From Deltaproteobacteria bacterium (GTDB lineage Bacteria; Bdellovibrionota_C; UBA2361; SZUA-149; JAITKM01): a stretch of DNA of 7,944 bases. Below are positions 1-5,942 of this stretch, in pieces. Both the position numbers and the translations under genes were made by a program. Positions within the stretch are counted from its first letter, which is position 1, and each line of letters begins with the position of its first letter. Below the pieces are notes generated by a model. The model searched no databases. It saw only the letters and a list, made by a program, of their open reading frames with translations, and was not told the DNA's origin. The stretch lies in assembly GCA_031278395.1 (NCBI GenBank), contig JAITKM010000035.1, positions 1 to 7,944 of the forward strand, in the 5' to 3' direction.

Positions 1-184
1 TAAGAAAAACACTTTCTACGATAAATACAAACGTTATGTTTCTGCCGCAGGATGTTTTTCTTGAAAACATTTCCGACCGCCAGTATCAAAAAAAAAAAAA
101 TAAGCAAGCAGTTAAAAAAAAATTTTAAAATCTATAAAAATTAACAAGTTATATAAAGCGAAAGTAACCCCGCACCAGAAGAAG
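1..184 (-). repeat. 183-bp leader repeat, copy 1 (left edge)
   Basis: First of three near-identical direct repeats, the others being at 5927-6109 and 7738-7919. At the other two sites it lies directly upstream, on the minus strand, of a radical SAM maturase start, so here it should be the leader of a further maturase gene to the left. It contains GC-richer islands in AT-rich DNA, an A13 tract near 88-100 (T tract on the minus strand), and a small hairpin (ATGTTTT/AAAACAT) near 52-70. It ends in a GCACCAGAAGAAG motif. No coding sequence is seen in it. Confidence 0.85.
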
Positions 185-273
185 AAACCAGATAGAAATA
201 TTAAATAGTTATCTTAAAAAAAAATACTCTACATCAAAAATAAGCAAGTAAAAATTCGTTTCATACAGGGATT

Positions 274-301
274 ATCATAAAAGAGACTGTAAAAGCTACA
301 A
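274..301 (-). promoter_or_regulatory. candidate sigma-A-type promoter
   Basis: On the minus strand TTGTAG is followed after 16 bases by TATGAT, close to the TTGACA/TATAAT consensus. It lies in the AT-rich, gene-free stretch 185-344, just upstream of leader repeat copy 1, and would read leftward into the predicted off-window maturase. It is outside the duplicated segment, so the other repeat copies give no comparative support. Apart from this and the tetranucleotide tract, 185-344 holds nothing I recognise. Confidence 0.3.
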
Positions 302-316
302 AAAGAACCCGCACCA

Positions 317-340
317 GTAAGTAAGTAAGTAAGTAAGTAA
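317..340. repeat. (GTAA)6 tetranucleotide microsatellite
   Basis: Six perfect GTAA units in tandem, directly after a GCACCAG motif like the one ending the 183-bp repeats. It sits between the hairpin element and leader repeat copy 1 and is not in a gene. It could vary in length by slippage, but a coding effect is not expected. Confidence 0.9.
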
Positions 341-342
341 GA

Positions 343-390
343 AGTGTGAATTTTAGGAGACGCCAAAATTCACAAAAAAGCAAAACCTTA
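343..390 (-). terminator. conserved hairpin element 1 (possible terminator)
   Basis: A perfect 10-bp stem (TGTGAATTTT at 345-354 pairing with 365-374) flanked by a GCAAAACCTTA sequence. It overlaps the stop of the gene ending at 388. The same block recurs at 2710-2756, 4141-4187 and, diverged, 6913-6958, always downstream of a gene. The U tract after the stem on the minus strand is weak here (CTTCTTACTT), so a role as terminator or RNA-stabilising element is inferred from position and conservation. Confidence 0.6.
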
Positions 391-1269
391 ATCTCGATAA
401 CAACACAATGCCTCTAATTGAAGTTCCTGCGTTGAAAAAATTTCATACTTGGAACACTCAATCAGCTTTGCGATGTAGTCCAGCTTAACATCAAACACTT
501 TCCCATTCTCAGATGACCTCAACTTATCTACTTTCTGAAATTCAGAAAGTAACACATTAAGAGCATCAACCTTGCCAATACCACGCATTTTTTCCAACCG
601 CCCAAGGTACGCTCGCATCCACAAAAACGCAGAAACATATGTCGGAAGATATTGTACTGAAATACGATTTTTACTGCTCGCTTCCCCTTTGGGGATTATT
701 TCATTCTTCCGAGACCATTCAAAGGTAATAATATCGCTAGAAGAAAAACTCTTTAAGAAATCTTTCCTAGCTACCCCTTTATCAGAATAATCTCCGTCTT
801 CCATATTCATAATATAATACGGAATTACTTCTGCAAATCCTTCCGCAAAAAAATTAGCAATATAGAAAAAATAACGATGAACAATATGCGCAAGCTCGTG
901 AATAATTCCAACTCTGATTGCTTTATAACAATTAGTATTAAAAAAATATCCACTATCAACCGCAAGCGCATTATACTCATCGCCCCACACACCACACATC
1001 CCGTTTTCAAATGGACTAGTCCATCTGTGAAAATTTTCGCCTCTTTCAAGAACGAAAAAAGTAAATACGGGAGGTTCAGGATAATTAATAGGCACAGTCA
1101 AAATCGCATCAATGTTGCACCGAAGCATTTCAACAAATGACGCAGCTTCTCCTTTATCAAACCTACCTACGAACTCGCGTTGCAATGCAAACTTTAAGTC
1201 AGGGCTAACTTCCCTAACTGCCAGTTCTAACAACTCGCCGTTCTTTGCACGCCAATAAATAACAGACAT
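388..1269 (-). CDS. HExxH zinc metallopeptidase-like protein (gluzincin type)
   Basis: A 293-aa protein without signal peptide or membrane segment, so probably cytosolic. Residues 124-128 read HELAH and a second acidic motif AEGFAE follows at 142-147. HExxH plus a downstream Glu (E143) is the zinc-ligand arrangement of gluzincins, so the catalytic set looks intact. Overall sequence differs from the two 243-244-aa HExxH proteins of this window, with a longer N-terminal region, so it is a distant relative or a separate family. The start is well supported: AAAGGAGG lies six bases before the ATG. It follows the acetyltransferase gene after a strong terminator and a palindrome, and is probably its own transcription unit. 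Substrate is unknown; processing of the modified peptides, or immunity, is inferred only from context. Confidence 0.8.
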   Translation of the reverse strand: MSVIYWRAKNGELLELAVREVSPDLKFALQREFVGRFDKGEAASFVEMLRCNIDAILTVPINYPEPPVFTFFVLERGENFHRWTSPFENGMCGVWGDEYNALAVDSGYFFNTNCYKAIRVGIIHELAHIVHRYFFYIANFFAEGFAEVIPYYIMNMEDGDYSDKGVARKDFLKSFSSSDIITFEWSRKNEIIPKGEASSKNRISVQYLPTYVSAFLWMRAYLGRLEKMRGIGKVDALNVLLSEFQKVDKLRSSENGKVFDVKLDYIAKLIECSKYEIFSTQELQLEALCCYRD

Positions 1270-1313
1270 AAAAAACCTCCTTTCATGTAAAAGTTAATTT
1301 TAGCGGTCAATGT

Positions 1314-1336
1314 TCAATAAACACGGTGTTTATTGA
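1314..1336. promoter_or_regulatory. 23-bp perfect palindrome, operator-like
   Basis: Two 11-bp arms (TCAATAAACAC and its complement) around a single central G, about 45 bases upstream of the start of the HExxH gene at 1269. No U tract follows on the minus strand, so it resembles a repressor-binding site more than a terminator. No regulator gene is visible in the window to pair it with. Confidence 0.5.
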
Positions 1337-1368
1337 TATTCAGAAGGAATAAAGTAACAAAAACAAAT

Positions 1369-1407
1369 AAGCTAGGTTTCAATAAAAATTTTATTAAAAC
1401 CTAGCTT
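1369..1407 (-). terminator. strong intrinsic terminator after the acetyltransferase gene
   Basis: A 39-base, nearly perfect hairpin (outer arms AAGCTAGGTTT/AAACCTAGCTT, inner A/T pairs, one G-U pair) begins four bases past the stop at 1412. On the minus strand it is followed by ATTTGTTTTTG. It should end the acetyltransferase transcript and separate it from the HExxH gene downstream. Confidence 0.75.
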
Positions 1408-1411
1408 TGAA

Positions 1412-2026
1412 TCAAAACAATTTTGCGCCAAACTTCTCCTGCCACTCTTCAACCAACAGCCCCATGATAATTGTATCATGATAAGAGCCAGACTGGAAAT
1501 AATTCCGTCGCAAACGTCCTTCTTCTTGAAAACCGTTCTTTTTGTAAAAAGCAATAGCCCGCTCATTGTCATCATTAACACCAAGACCAACTTTCTGCAC
1601 ATTCATCTGTAGAAAGATGAAACGCAATAGAAGTTGTAAGGCCTCAGTGCCATAACCCATGCCCCAATAGTTTTTATTCGCAATACTAATCCAAATGCTA
1701 GCCACGCGCGAAAAACTATTGAAATTGTTAATACCACATCCTCCAATATAAACCGAAGTTTCGTTAGTATTAACTGCGGAAATCGCGTCAATTGCAAATG
1801 CATATGAACCATTTGCAAAATCTGATTTCTGCTGACGAATCCATTCTCTTACTTCTTCAAGAGAACACAAAAAAGGATAATAACGAATAGCAACAAATTT
1901 ACGAACTTCTAAGTCATTCATATATTCGCACACTTTCTCAGCATCACTTTCTCGATACTCTCTCAATTTCACCAACTTACCAGTAAGAAAACCACTAGTA
2001 ACCCCTCCTCCTCGTTCTTCAGTCAT
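1412..2026 (-). CDS. GNAT family N-acetyltransferase (RimJ/RimL-like)
   Basis: A 204-aa cytosolic protein with the GNAT fold signatures. Residues near 118-136 hold the acetyl-CoA pyrophosphate loop (YWGMGYG followed by a helix). The C-terminal part has NERAIAFYKKNGFQEEGRLR, the typical end of RimL/SpeG-like acetyltransferases. It transfers an acetyl group from acetyl-CoA to an amine of unknown identity, perhaps a protein N-terminus, polyamine or antibiotic. The ATG at 2026 is chosen over one eight codons upstream because TGGAGG sits five bases before it. It has its own terminator. It may be a passenger gene, or it may modify or detoxify the cassette's product; nothing in the sequence decides this. 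Confidence 0.9.
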   Translation of the reverse strand: MTEERGGGVTSGFLTGKLVKLREYRESDAEKVCEYMNDLEVRKFVAIRYYPFLCSLEEVREWIRQQKSDFANGSYAFAIDAISAVNTNETSVYIGGCGINNFNSFSRVASIWISIANKNYWGMGYGTEALQLLLRFIFLQMNVQKVGLGVNDDNERAIAFYKKNGFQEEGRLRRNYFQSGSYHDTIIMGLLVEEWQEKFGAKLF

Positions 2027-2141
2027 AATAACCTCCAGTAATGGACACAAAATAAGAAAACCAAAACCTTACCGCTTTGTTACCTTTTAAACTAGTACGT
2101 TACAAGCTTAACAAGAAAACAATTTTTACTTCTGCTACTCA

Positions 2142-2575
2142 CTAATCAATTTTATTATAATATCTATTTAATACCCAATCTTTCCAATCAGCAACAAAAT
2201 CTTCTTTTTTAACTCCAAAAATATCATATGGCTCCTCGTCCGTTGACAAAAAATATTCTTGCAATTTATCTTTGCCATATTTATCAATTGCATATTCGAT
2301 AACGGGGTAAGTAAATGTTTGTCCATTTTCCCATATTGAAATAAATGAAATGTTTCCTGATCTGAAAAAATAAACACAGGGATGCTTACCTCAGGCACTT
2401 TAAAAAATGATTGCAACTTACTGTATAATTCTACAAGGTCACTAATAATTCTATTCAATGTTCCATTATCTAAATTTTCCGAATGAATAAATTTAAAACG
2501 ATTAGAGTCAATATACGTTATCACATTAAGCTCTGGAGGAAGTTTTATTGTTCTATAATTATTTTCGTTATCCAT
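2142..2575 (-). pseudogene. HExxH metallopeptidase paralogue, inactivated by deletion and frameshift
   Basis: The first ~80 codons (MDNENNYRTIKLPPELNVITY... to QETFHLF) match residues 1-79 of the intact metallopeptidase at 3281-4012. After about 2340 the original frame is lost. The C-terminal part continues in another frame (TFTYPVIEYAIDKYGKDKLQ, ending NRYYNKID and a TAG at 2142-2144), matching residues from about 185 to the end of the paralogue. Around 300 bases encoding the HExxH motif and the downstream Glu ligand are missing. The shortened open frame could still be translated as a 135-aa product, but without any active site. It keeps a promoter like that of the intact copy. Confidence 0.9.
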
Positions 2576-2656
2576 AATATTTATTCCCTAAGCTTTAGTT
2601 TAATATTAAACAACAAAAACATTACAATTCATCTTAAAATACCCAAAGAATTTAAA

Positions 2657-2685
2657 AAAATATTTAAACAATATTTATCAGTCAA
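2657..2685 (-). promoter_or_regulatory. promoter of the metallopeptidase pseudogene
   Basis: TTGACT, 17 bases, TATTTT on the minus strand, about 80 bases upstream of the pseudogene start. The same arrangement with conserved flanks (GATAAAT in the spacer, TTCTTTGGGTATTTTAA downstream) lies before the intact paralogue at 4092-4120. This comparison between paralogous regions is the main support. Confidence 0.5.
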
Positions 2686-2709
2686 AGGTTACTCCTGACT
2701 TTTTAAAAG

Positions 2710-2756
2710 GTGTGAATTTTAGGAAACGCCAAAATTCACAAAAAAGCAAAACCTTA
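2710..2756 (-). terminator. conserved hairpin element 2 (possible terminator)
   Basis: A perfect 10-bp stem (2711-2720 with 2731-2740) in the same block as hairpin elements 1, 3 and 4. It lies 11 bases past the stop of the 107-aa gene and just before the promoter of the metallopeptidase pseudogene. On the minus strand the stem is followed by CCTTTT, a weak U tract. Confidence 0.6.
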
Positions 2757-2767
2757 TAAAACTCATT

Positions 2768-3091
2768 CTAACAAGCAGTATAATCTGTTAACGTAGCACA
2801 CTGCTTAGCAAGTTGATCTAGCCGATATTTCAGATCGCCAATTACCCCTGTTTTGACTATCTCCATTTTACCGGACTCAGATTCAAGCTCGTAAAACACC
2901 TCTCTTAATAAAGCTGAGAAATTACCTGAATTTTCAGACTTACTAAATTCATTCTGAAAAAGAGTCACAAAAGCTTCCTGTGTCTCTGGCAATGAGCTAC
3001 CCAAAAATTGCCATAAACTTAGATACTTCGCTGGTAATGTCTGAAACATTATCAATAAAATATCTTCCCTACTTATCTTAGATTCAAACAT
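2768..3091 (-). CDS. 107-aa protein of unknown function in the cargo slot
   Basis: I do not recognise a family. The product is 107 aa, mostly predicted-helical and acidic to neutral, with no signal peptide or membrane segment. Its two cysteines are near the C-terminus (QCATLTDYTAC). It occupies the position that the precursor peptides occupy in the other two cassettes, directly upstream of the hairpin element and a metallopeptidase gene, but lacks their W-F/E-F-N-N leader motif. The ATG at 3091 has AGAAAG upstream, a modest ribosome site. The terminator of the preceding gene is only ~35 bases upstream, so expression may depend on read-through or an unrecognised promoter. It could be a larger substrate, an accessory or immunity protein. 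Confidence 0.6.
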   Translation of the reverse strand: MFESKISREDILLIMFQTLPAKYLSLWQFLGSSLPETQEAFVTLFQNEFSKSENSGNFSALLREVFYELESESGKMEIVKTGVIGDLKYRLDQLAKQCATLTDYTAC

Positions 3092-3124
3092 ATCTTTCTT
3101 TCGTGTTTAAAAAATTAGACTTTC

Positions 3125-3164
3125 AAAAATAAAAAAGCATAAAAAATAAAATAACCTTTTATGC
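3125..3164 (-). terminator. intrinsic terminator after the metallopeptidase gene
   Basis: On the minus strand GCATAAAA (3157-3164) pairs with TTTTATGC (3137-3144), and TTTTTTATTTTT follows at 3136-3125. This is a regular AU-rich stem with a good U tract and should end unit B. The stretch 3165-3238 before it holds nothing recognisable. Confidence 0.65.
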
Positions 3165-3238
3165 CTCACAATAAATTTCAACATTACAAACTAAAATTCA
3201 GTTTTTAGACAAAATTTCGATAGAATAATAATAGCAAA

Positions 3239-3268
3239 CTACATATACATCTCTCGCAAAAACTTTTT
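3239..3268 (-). pseudogene. relic C-terminal end of a metallopeptidase gene
   Basis: On the minus strand these 30 bases read K-K-F-L-R-E-M-Y-M-stop, close to the last residues of the metallopeptidase at 6147-6881 (K-N-F-L-R-E-T-Y-L-stop), and the DNA match covers most of the stretch. It lies just past the stop of the intact gene at 3281. It looks like the leftover tail of another family member after recombination replaced or inserted a copy. It is short, so a chance match is possible. Confidence 0.5.
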
Positions 3269-3280
3269 CTAAAAAATTAC

Positions 3281-4012
3281 TTAAGCATCACCACCATATG
3301 TTTTTAATAACCACTCTTTCCAATTAGAAATAAAATCGTCTTTTTTAACTTTAAGAATATTATATGGTTCTATATCTTGCGATAAAAAATATTCTTGCAA
3401 TTTATCTTCACCGTATTTATCAATTATATATTCGATAACCGTATAAGAAAATATATAGCCACCAGCCTTTGGAAATTCAGCATTCTCATAATCCGTATAA
3501 AATATTTTTGTAAGATCTTTATTTGTATCTGACATCCAAGAGTTAATTTCTGGAAGAAATTTTTGTCCTGCAAAATATGTTGCTACACCTTCATAAAATA
3601 AAGTTGCCTTGTTTTTTTCAAAGCACGTAAAAACATGAACTAATTCGTGCTTCACAGTCTGTATCATAAACTCATATGTTCTACCCAGTTTATCTGCAAA
3701 ACTAGGGTCGATTACTTTAACTTCTCCATAACTACCAGAACCTAAAAACCAACGCGGCATTTGTTTTTCAAAAGAAAATAAATGATATGTCTCCTGATCT
3801 GGAAAAATAAAAATAAAAATGATTCCTTTTGGTCTTTGAAAAAATGATCTTAGCTTAAGATTTAATTCCTCAAGTTCATTAATAATATCATCTAATACGA
3901 CAGGACTCAAATCCTCGGAATGAAGTAACTTAAAATATCTAGAGTCGGTATATGTTACTACATTGATCGATGGAGGAAGTTTTCTCGTTGTATAACCATT
4001 TTTTTTATCCAT
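3281..4012 (-). CDS. HExxH metallopeptidase-like protein of unit B
   Basis: A 243-aa cytosolic protein with no signal peptide. Residues 122-126 read HELVH and 140-146 read YEGVATY, giving H122, H126 and E141 as likely zinc ligands and E123 as the catalytic base. This arrangement and the later Y-x-V-I-E-Y-I-I-x-K-Y-G segment resemble the peptidase MA-like gluzincin domain. It is paralogous along its length to the protein at 6147-6881 and to the pseudogene at 2142-2575. A promoter lies about 80 bases upstream, after the hairpin element, and a terminator follows. Its constant position after each cargo gene points to a role in peptide processing (leader removal), degradation or self-protection; which one is inference. 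The start has a weak GAGTGA ribosome site. Confidence 0.85.
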   Translation of the reverse strand: MDKKNGYTTRKLPPSINVVTYTDSRYFKLLHSEDLSPVVLDDIINELEELNLKLRSFFQRPKGIIFIFIFPDQETYHLFSFEKQMPRWFLGSGSYGEVKVIDPSFADKLGRTYEFMIQTVKHELVHVFTCFEKNKATLFYEGVATYFAGQKFLPEINSWMSDTNKDLTKIFYTDYENAEFPKAGGYIFSYTVIEYIIDKYGEDKLQEYFLSQDIEPYNILKVKKDDFISNWKEWLLKTYGGDA

Positions 4013-4091
4013 ATTTCACTCAAAATTTAAATTAAAAATTAATAAAAAAAGCTAAAGTAACTTTTTAAAATACCCAAAGAACTCAAAAGAT

Positions 4092-4120
4092 AGAATATTT
4101 AAATAACATTTATCGTTCAA
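4092..4120 (-). promoter_or_regulatory. promoter of the unit B metallopeptidase gene
   Basis: TTGAAC, 17 bases, TATTCT on the minus strand, about 80 bases upstream of the start at 4012. The matching region before the paralogous pseudogene (2657-2685) keeps both hexamers, the 17-base spacing and flanking sequence. This suggests the metallopeptidase is transcribed separately from the precursor, past the hairpin element. Confidence 0.5.
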
Positions 4121-4140
4121 GACTATTAGGATAAATAAAA

Positions 4141-4187
4141 AGTGTGAATTTTAGGAAACGCCAAAATTCACAAAAAGCAAAACCTTT
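4141..4187 (-). terminator. conserved hairpin element 3 (possible terminator)
   Basis: A perfect 10-bp stem (4143-4152 with 4163-4172), followed on the minus strand by CTTTTTATTT, which is a usable U tract. It separates the precursor transcript of unit B from the metallopeptidase promoter. Confidence 0.65.
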
Positions 4188-4191
4188 TATT

Positions 4192-4235
4192 TTTTTAATC
4201 AAGCATATTTCATAAGCTTCATAGCTGATTAAAAA
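4192..4235. repeat. 10-bp inverted repeat
   Basis: TTTTTAATCA at 4192-4201 and its exact complement at 4226-4235 flank a 24-base loop. It is AT-rich and placed between the precursor and hairpin element 3. It may form a weak secondary structure in the 3' untranslated RNA; no function can be assigned. Confidence 0.5.
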
Positions 4236-4278
4236 TAAAAAACTATGGCTTATCCATAACTTTCTAAAAGGTAACAGA

Positions 4279-4308
4279 CAGAACAAATAAAATCTTTTAT
4301 TTGTTCTG
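4279..4308. terminator. 30-base near-perfect palindrome after the precursor
   Basis: Arms of 14 bases (CAGAACAAATAAAA and its complement) around a central TC, starting 13 bases beyond the precursor stop at 4321. On the minus strand no strong U tract follows (TCTGTTACC), so it is a poor intrinsic terminator. It may stabilise the 3' end of the precursor mRNA or attenuate transcription. Unit C has no equivalent here. Confidence 0.5.
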
Positions 4309-4320
4309 CCCAAATAACAA

Positions 4321-4467
4321 CTAGTAATTGCAAAGACAAACGCAAATGCAAGGTTCAAAAGTACAGCTAGCATAGTAAGCTAGGTGCTCTTCGCCGTCAC
4401 GCTCGTTTTGCACTAAGGAACGGAAGTTATTAAACTCCTCCAGCAAGTCAGTTAAAAACCACGTCAT
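4321..4467 (-). CDS. Cys-rich RiPP precursor peptide, unit B
   Basis: A 48-aa peptide, easy to miss because of its size. The N-terminal leader begins M-T-W-F and contains L-L-E-E-F-N-N; the same spacing of W-F and E-F-N-N occurs in the second precursor at 6960-7079. The C-terminal core is SCTFEPCICVCLCNY, with five cysteines (C35, C40, C42, C44, C46), three of them in a C-x-C-x-C-x-C ladder. It follows the radical SAM/SPASM maturase by 55 bases, the usual place for its substrate. The start at 4467 is preferred because AAAGGGGGTGAT lies four bases before it; an ATG two codons upstream overlaps that site. Product class is inferred: a thioether-bridged (sactipeptide or ranthipeptide) natural product is most likely. 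An overlapping longer open frame at 4110-4373 is spurious. Confidence 0.85.
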   Translation of the reverse strand: MTWFLTDLLEEFNNFRSLVQNERDGEEHLAYYASCTFEPCICVCLCNY

Positions 4468-4471
4468 ACAC

Positions 4472-4498
4472 ATCACCCCCTTTCGGACGCACAGCGTC
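4472..4498 (-). promoter_or_regulatory. strong ribosome site with upstream hairpin, precursor of unit B
   Basis: AAAGGGGGTGAT (4472-4483) matches nearly the full anti-Shine-Dalgarno sequence and decides the start at 4467. Just upstream, GACGC-TGT-GCGTC (4486-4498) forms a 5-bp hairpin. Unit C keeps it as GGCGC-TGT-GCGTC, with one A-U pair changed to G-U, so pairing is preserved. Confidence 0.7.
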
Positions 4499-4522
4499 GG
4501 TTAGAGAAAAGACAACGAACTT

Positions 4523-5872
4523 CTACACAAATTGCAATATTTTACGATGAGCCATACCCGCAAGGAAATTGTTTTTATCCATTGGTGATAAATCTTGTAA
4601 AACATCGTGAGTAAAATAAGATTTACCAACCTCAAATCTTTTAAGCACCTGCAATGCCTCGTCAGAGATTATCGCAGTCGCAAGCGGTCCTGACACAGTG
4701 CCAATAACAACCCCGTATTCTTCCTTTCTTGTCCGATAGTTATTAATAACAAAACTATCAGGCAAAGTTTCCAAAGAGGCTTTTTGTTTCATCTTAAGTT
4801 GTTCTTGAATCTGTCTTGCGACCTTATCAATATTTTCAACATTGATATTAGGATCAACTGCACAATGGTTACCAGTAGCAGATTTTGCAGACATTCTACA
4901 ACCACCACTACACAATCCAAACAACTTACAATTCAAGCAAATATCAGGAAAATTGCTTGCTTCAAGCCAATGCTCAAAACGAGACCAGATATTTGCTAGT
5001 TCTTCCTGCACCAAATCCCCCTCAATAGTCTCAAAGTGAGTGCAAGGACGAAGTTTTCCATCACTTGAACACACAATTTGCTTACGCCCTATTCCACAAC
5101 TCTTATCAGAGAAGTATAGAATATCTTCTACTCCATCTAATGAACAAAGCGGAAGCGTAACCAAAGTGCCAACCCGAATGCCATATTTCTTACGTGCTGC
5201 TAATGCAGTATTGAGAAATTTAACAACTTCTTGGTTTGTTAGTTGCAAAGGAGTAAAGTCCTTGCAATATTCTGGACAAATCGCCGGCGTAAAAACCATT
5301 GCTTTTAGACCAACATTAACCAACACTTGGCAAATCTGCTCAATGTGGTCAATGTTCATCTTTGACACAACGCAATTTACACCAGGACAACGACCATGTT
5401 TAAGCAGTTTATTAATCCCGCGCATCGTCGCATCAAACGAACCTTTCTCCGTTGTAATTGCGTCATGCACATCTGCATTTGGACCAAGCACCGTAGTCAA
5501 CACCGCAAAAAGCGGGGTCTCAAGCACCCAATCTGCTTGCTCATCTGTAATGAGTGATAGATTTGAGTTAATCGACACTCTGATCTTGTTCTTAATAAAT
5601 TCTTCTGCAAGCCATTTTACAACGGGAAAGTTAAGAAATGGTTCACCGCCAGTCAGAACAACATCAAAGAGTTCGTTTTTCACACACTGCTCAAGCATGC
5701 GCTTTGCAGTATCCATCGTCATGTTTGCAGGCGGTAAATCGCCAACTAATGCAAGCTCACTTTTGTCTCGCCAGTAGTTGTAGCAATGCACACACTTGCA
5801 ATTGCAAGCTGACGTCACTTCGATTTGCATGCTTGTTGGTGCACGCAACTTCCGAAACAATCTTCTACCCAT
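4523..5872 (-). CDS. radical SAM/SPASM peptide maturase
   Basis: A 449-aa cytosolic iron-sulfur enzyme. The radical SAM domain carries the cluster motif C23-x3-C27-x2-C30 and the SAM-binding GGEP at 75-78. The SPASM domain has cysteines near 259, 268, 277, 312, 315, 321, 325 and 337, including C-x2-C-x5-C-x3-C, which would bind two auxiliary clusters. The last ~77 residues (from about 373) have alternating helix and strand features ending FLAGMAHRKILQF, reminiscent of a PqqD-like leader-recognition fold; this is an inference. SPASM enzymes next to small Cys-rich peptides usually form thioether bonds. The likely substrate is the 48-aa peptide directly downstream, and possibly the unit C peptide too. 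Ribosome site AGAAAGG is weak and 11 bases from the ATG. Confidence 0.93.
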   Translation of the reverse strand: MGRRLFRKLRAPTSMQIEVTSACNCKCVHCYNYWRDKSELALVGDLPPANMTMDTAKRMLEQCVKNELFDVVLTGGEPFLNFPVVKWLAEEFIKNKIRVSINSNLSLITDEQADWVLETPLFAVLTTVLGPNADVHDAITTEKGSFDATMRGINKLLKHGRCPGVNCVVSKMNIDHIEQICQVLVNVGLKAMVFTPAICPEYCKDFTPLQLTNQEVVKFLNTALAARKKYGIRVGTLVTLPLCSLDGVEDILYFSDKSCGIGRKQIVCSSDGKLRPCTHFETIEGDLVQEELANIWSRFEHWLEASNFPDICLNCKLFGLCSGGCRMSAKSATGNHCAVDPNINVENIDKVARQIQEQLKMKQKASLETLPDSFVINNYRTRKEEYGVVIGTVSGPLATAIISDEALQVLKRFEVGKSYFTHDVLQDLSPMDKNNFLAGMAHRKILQFV

Positions 5873-5883
5873 ATTTAGTTTTT

Positions 5884-5942
5884 CCTTTCTTGGTTAAAGA
5901 AATGAAAGTGTTTATGTAAAAACCTTTAAGAAAAACACTTTC
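5884..5942 (-). promoter_or_regulatory. structured 5' leader of the maturase mRNA
   Basis: Two hairpins are visible on the minus strand. The first has perfect 10-bp arms GAAAGTGTTT/AAACACTTTC (5933-5942 and 5904-5913). The second pairs TTTCTT with AAGAAA (5897-5902 with 5886-5891) and partly covers the AAGAAAGG ribosome site. Both are kept in the unit C copy. Control of maturase translation is plausible but unproven. Confidence 0.45.

Noticed and set aside
2483-2698. 71-aa plus-strand open frame
   Set aside because: AT-rich, lysine/isoleucine-rich shadow over the pseudogene start and its promoter region, with no ribosome site.
4110-4373. 87-aa minus-strand open frame with hydrophobic N-terminus
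   Set aside because: It overlaps the precursor in another frame, has no ribosome site and runs through the palindromes and hairpin element 3.
4321-4467. Assignment to SCIFF or the clostridial CLI_3235 (Clo7bot) bacteriocin family
   Set aside because: The Cys spacing and the W-F/E-F-N-N leader do not match what I know of these families; a profile search would be needed to claim either.
5040-5777. 245-aa plus-strand open frame opposite the maturase
   Set aside because: It is the antisense shadow of a well-supported radical SAM gene, with no ribosome site or recognisable domain; the similar frame at 7392-7589 is the same shadow in the duplicated copy.
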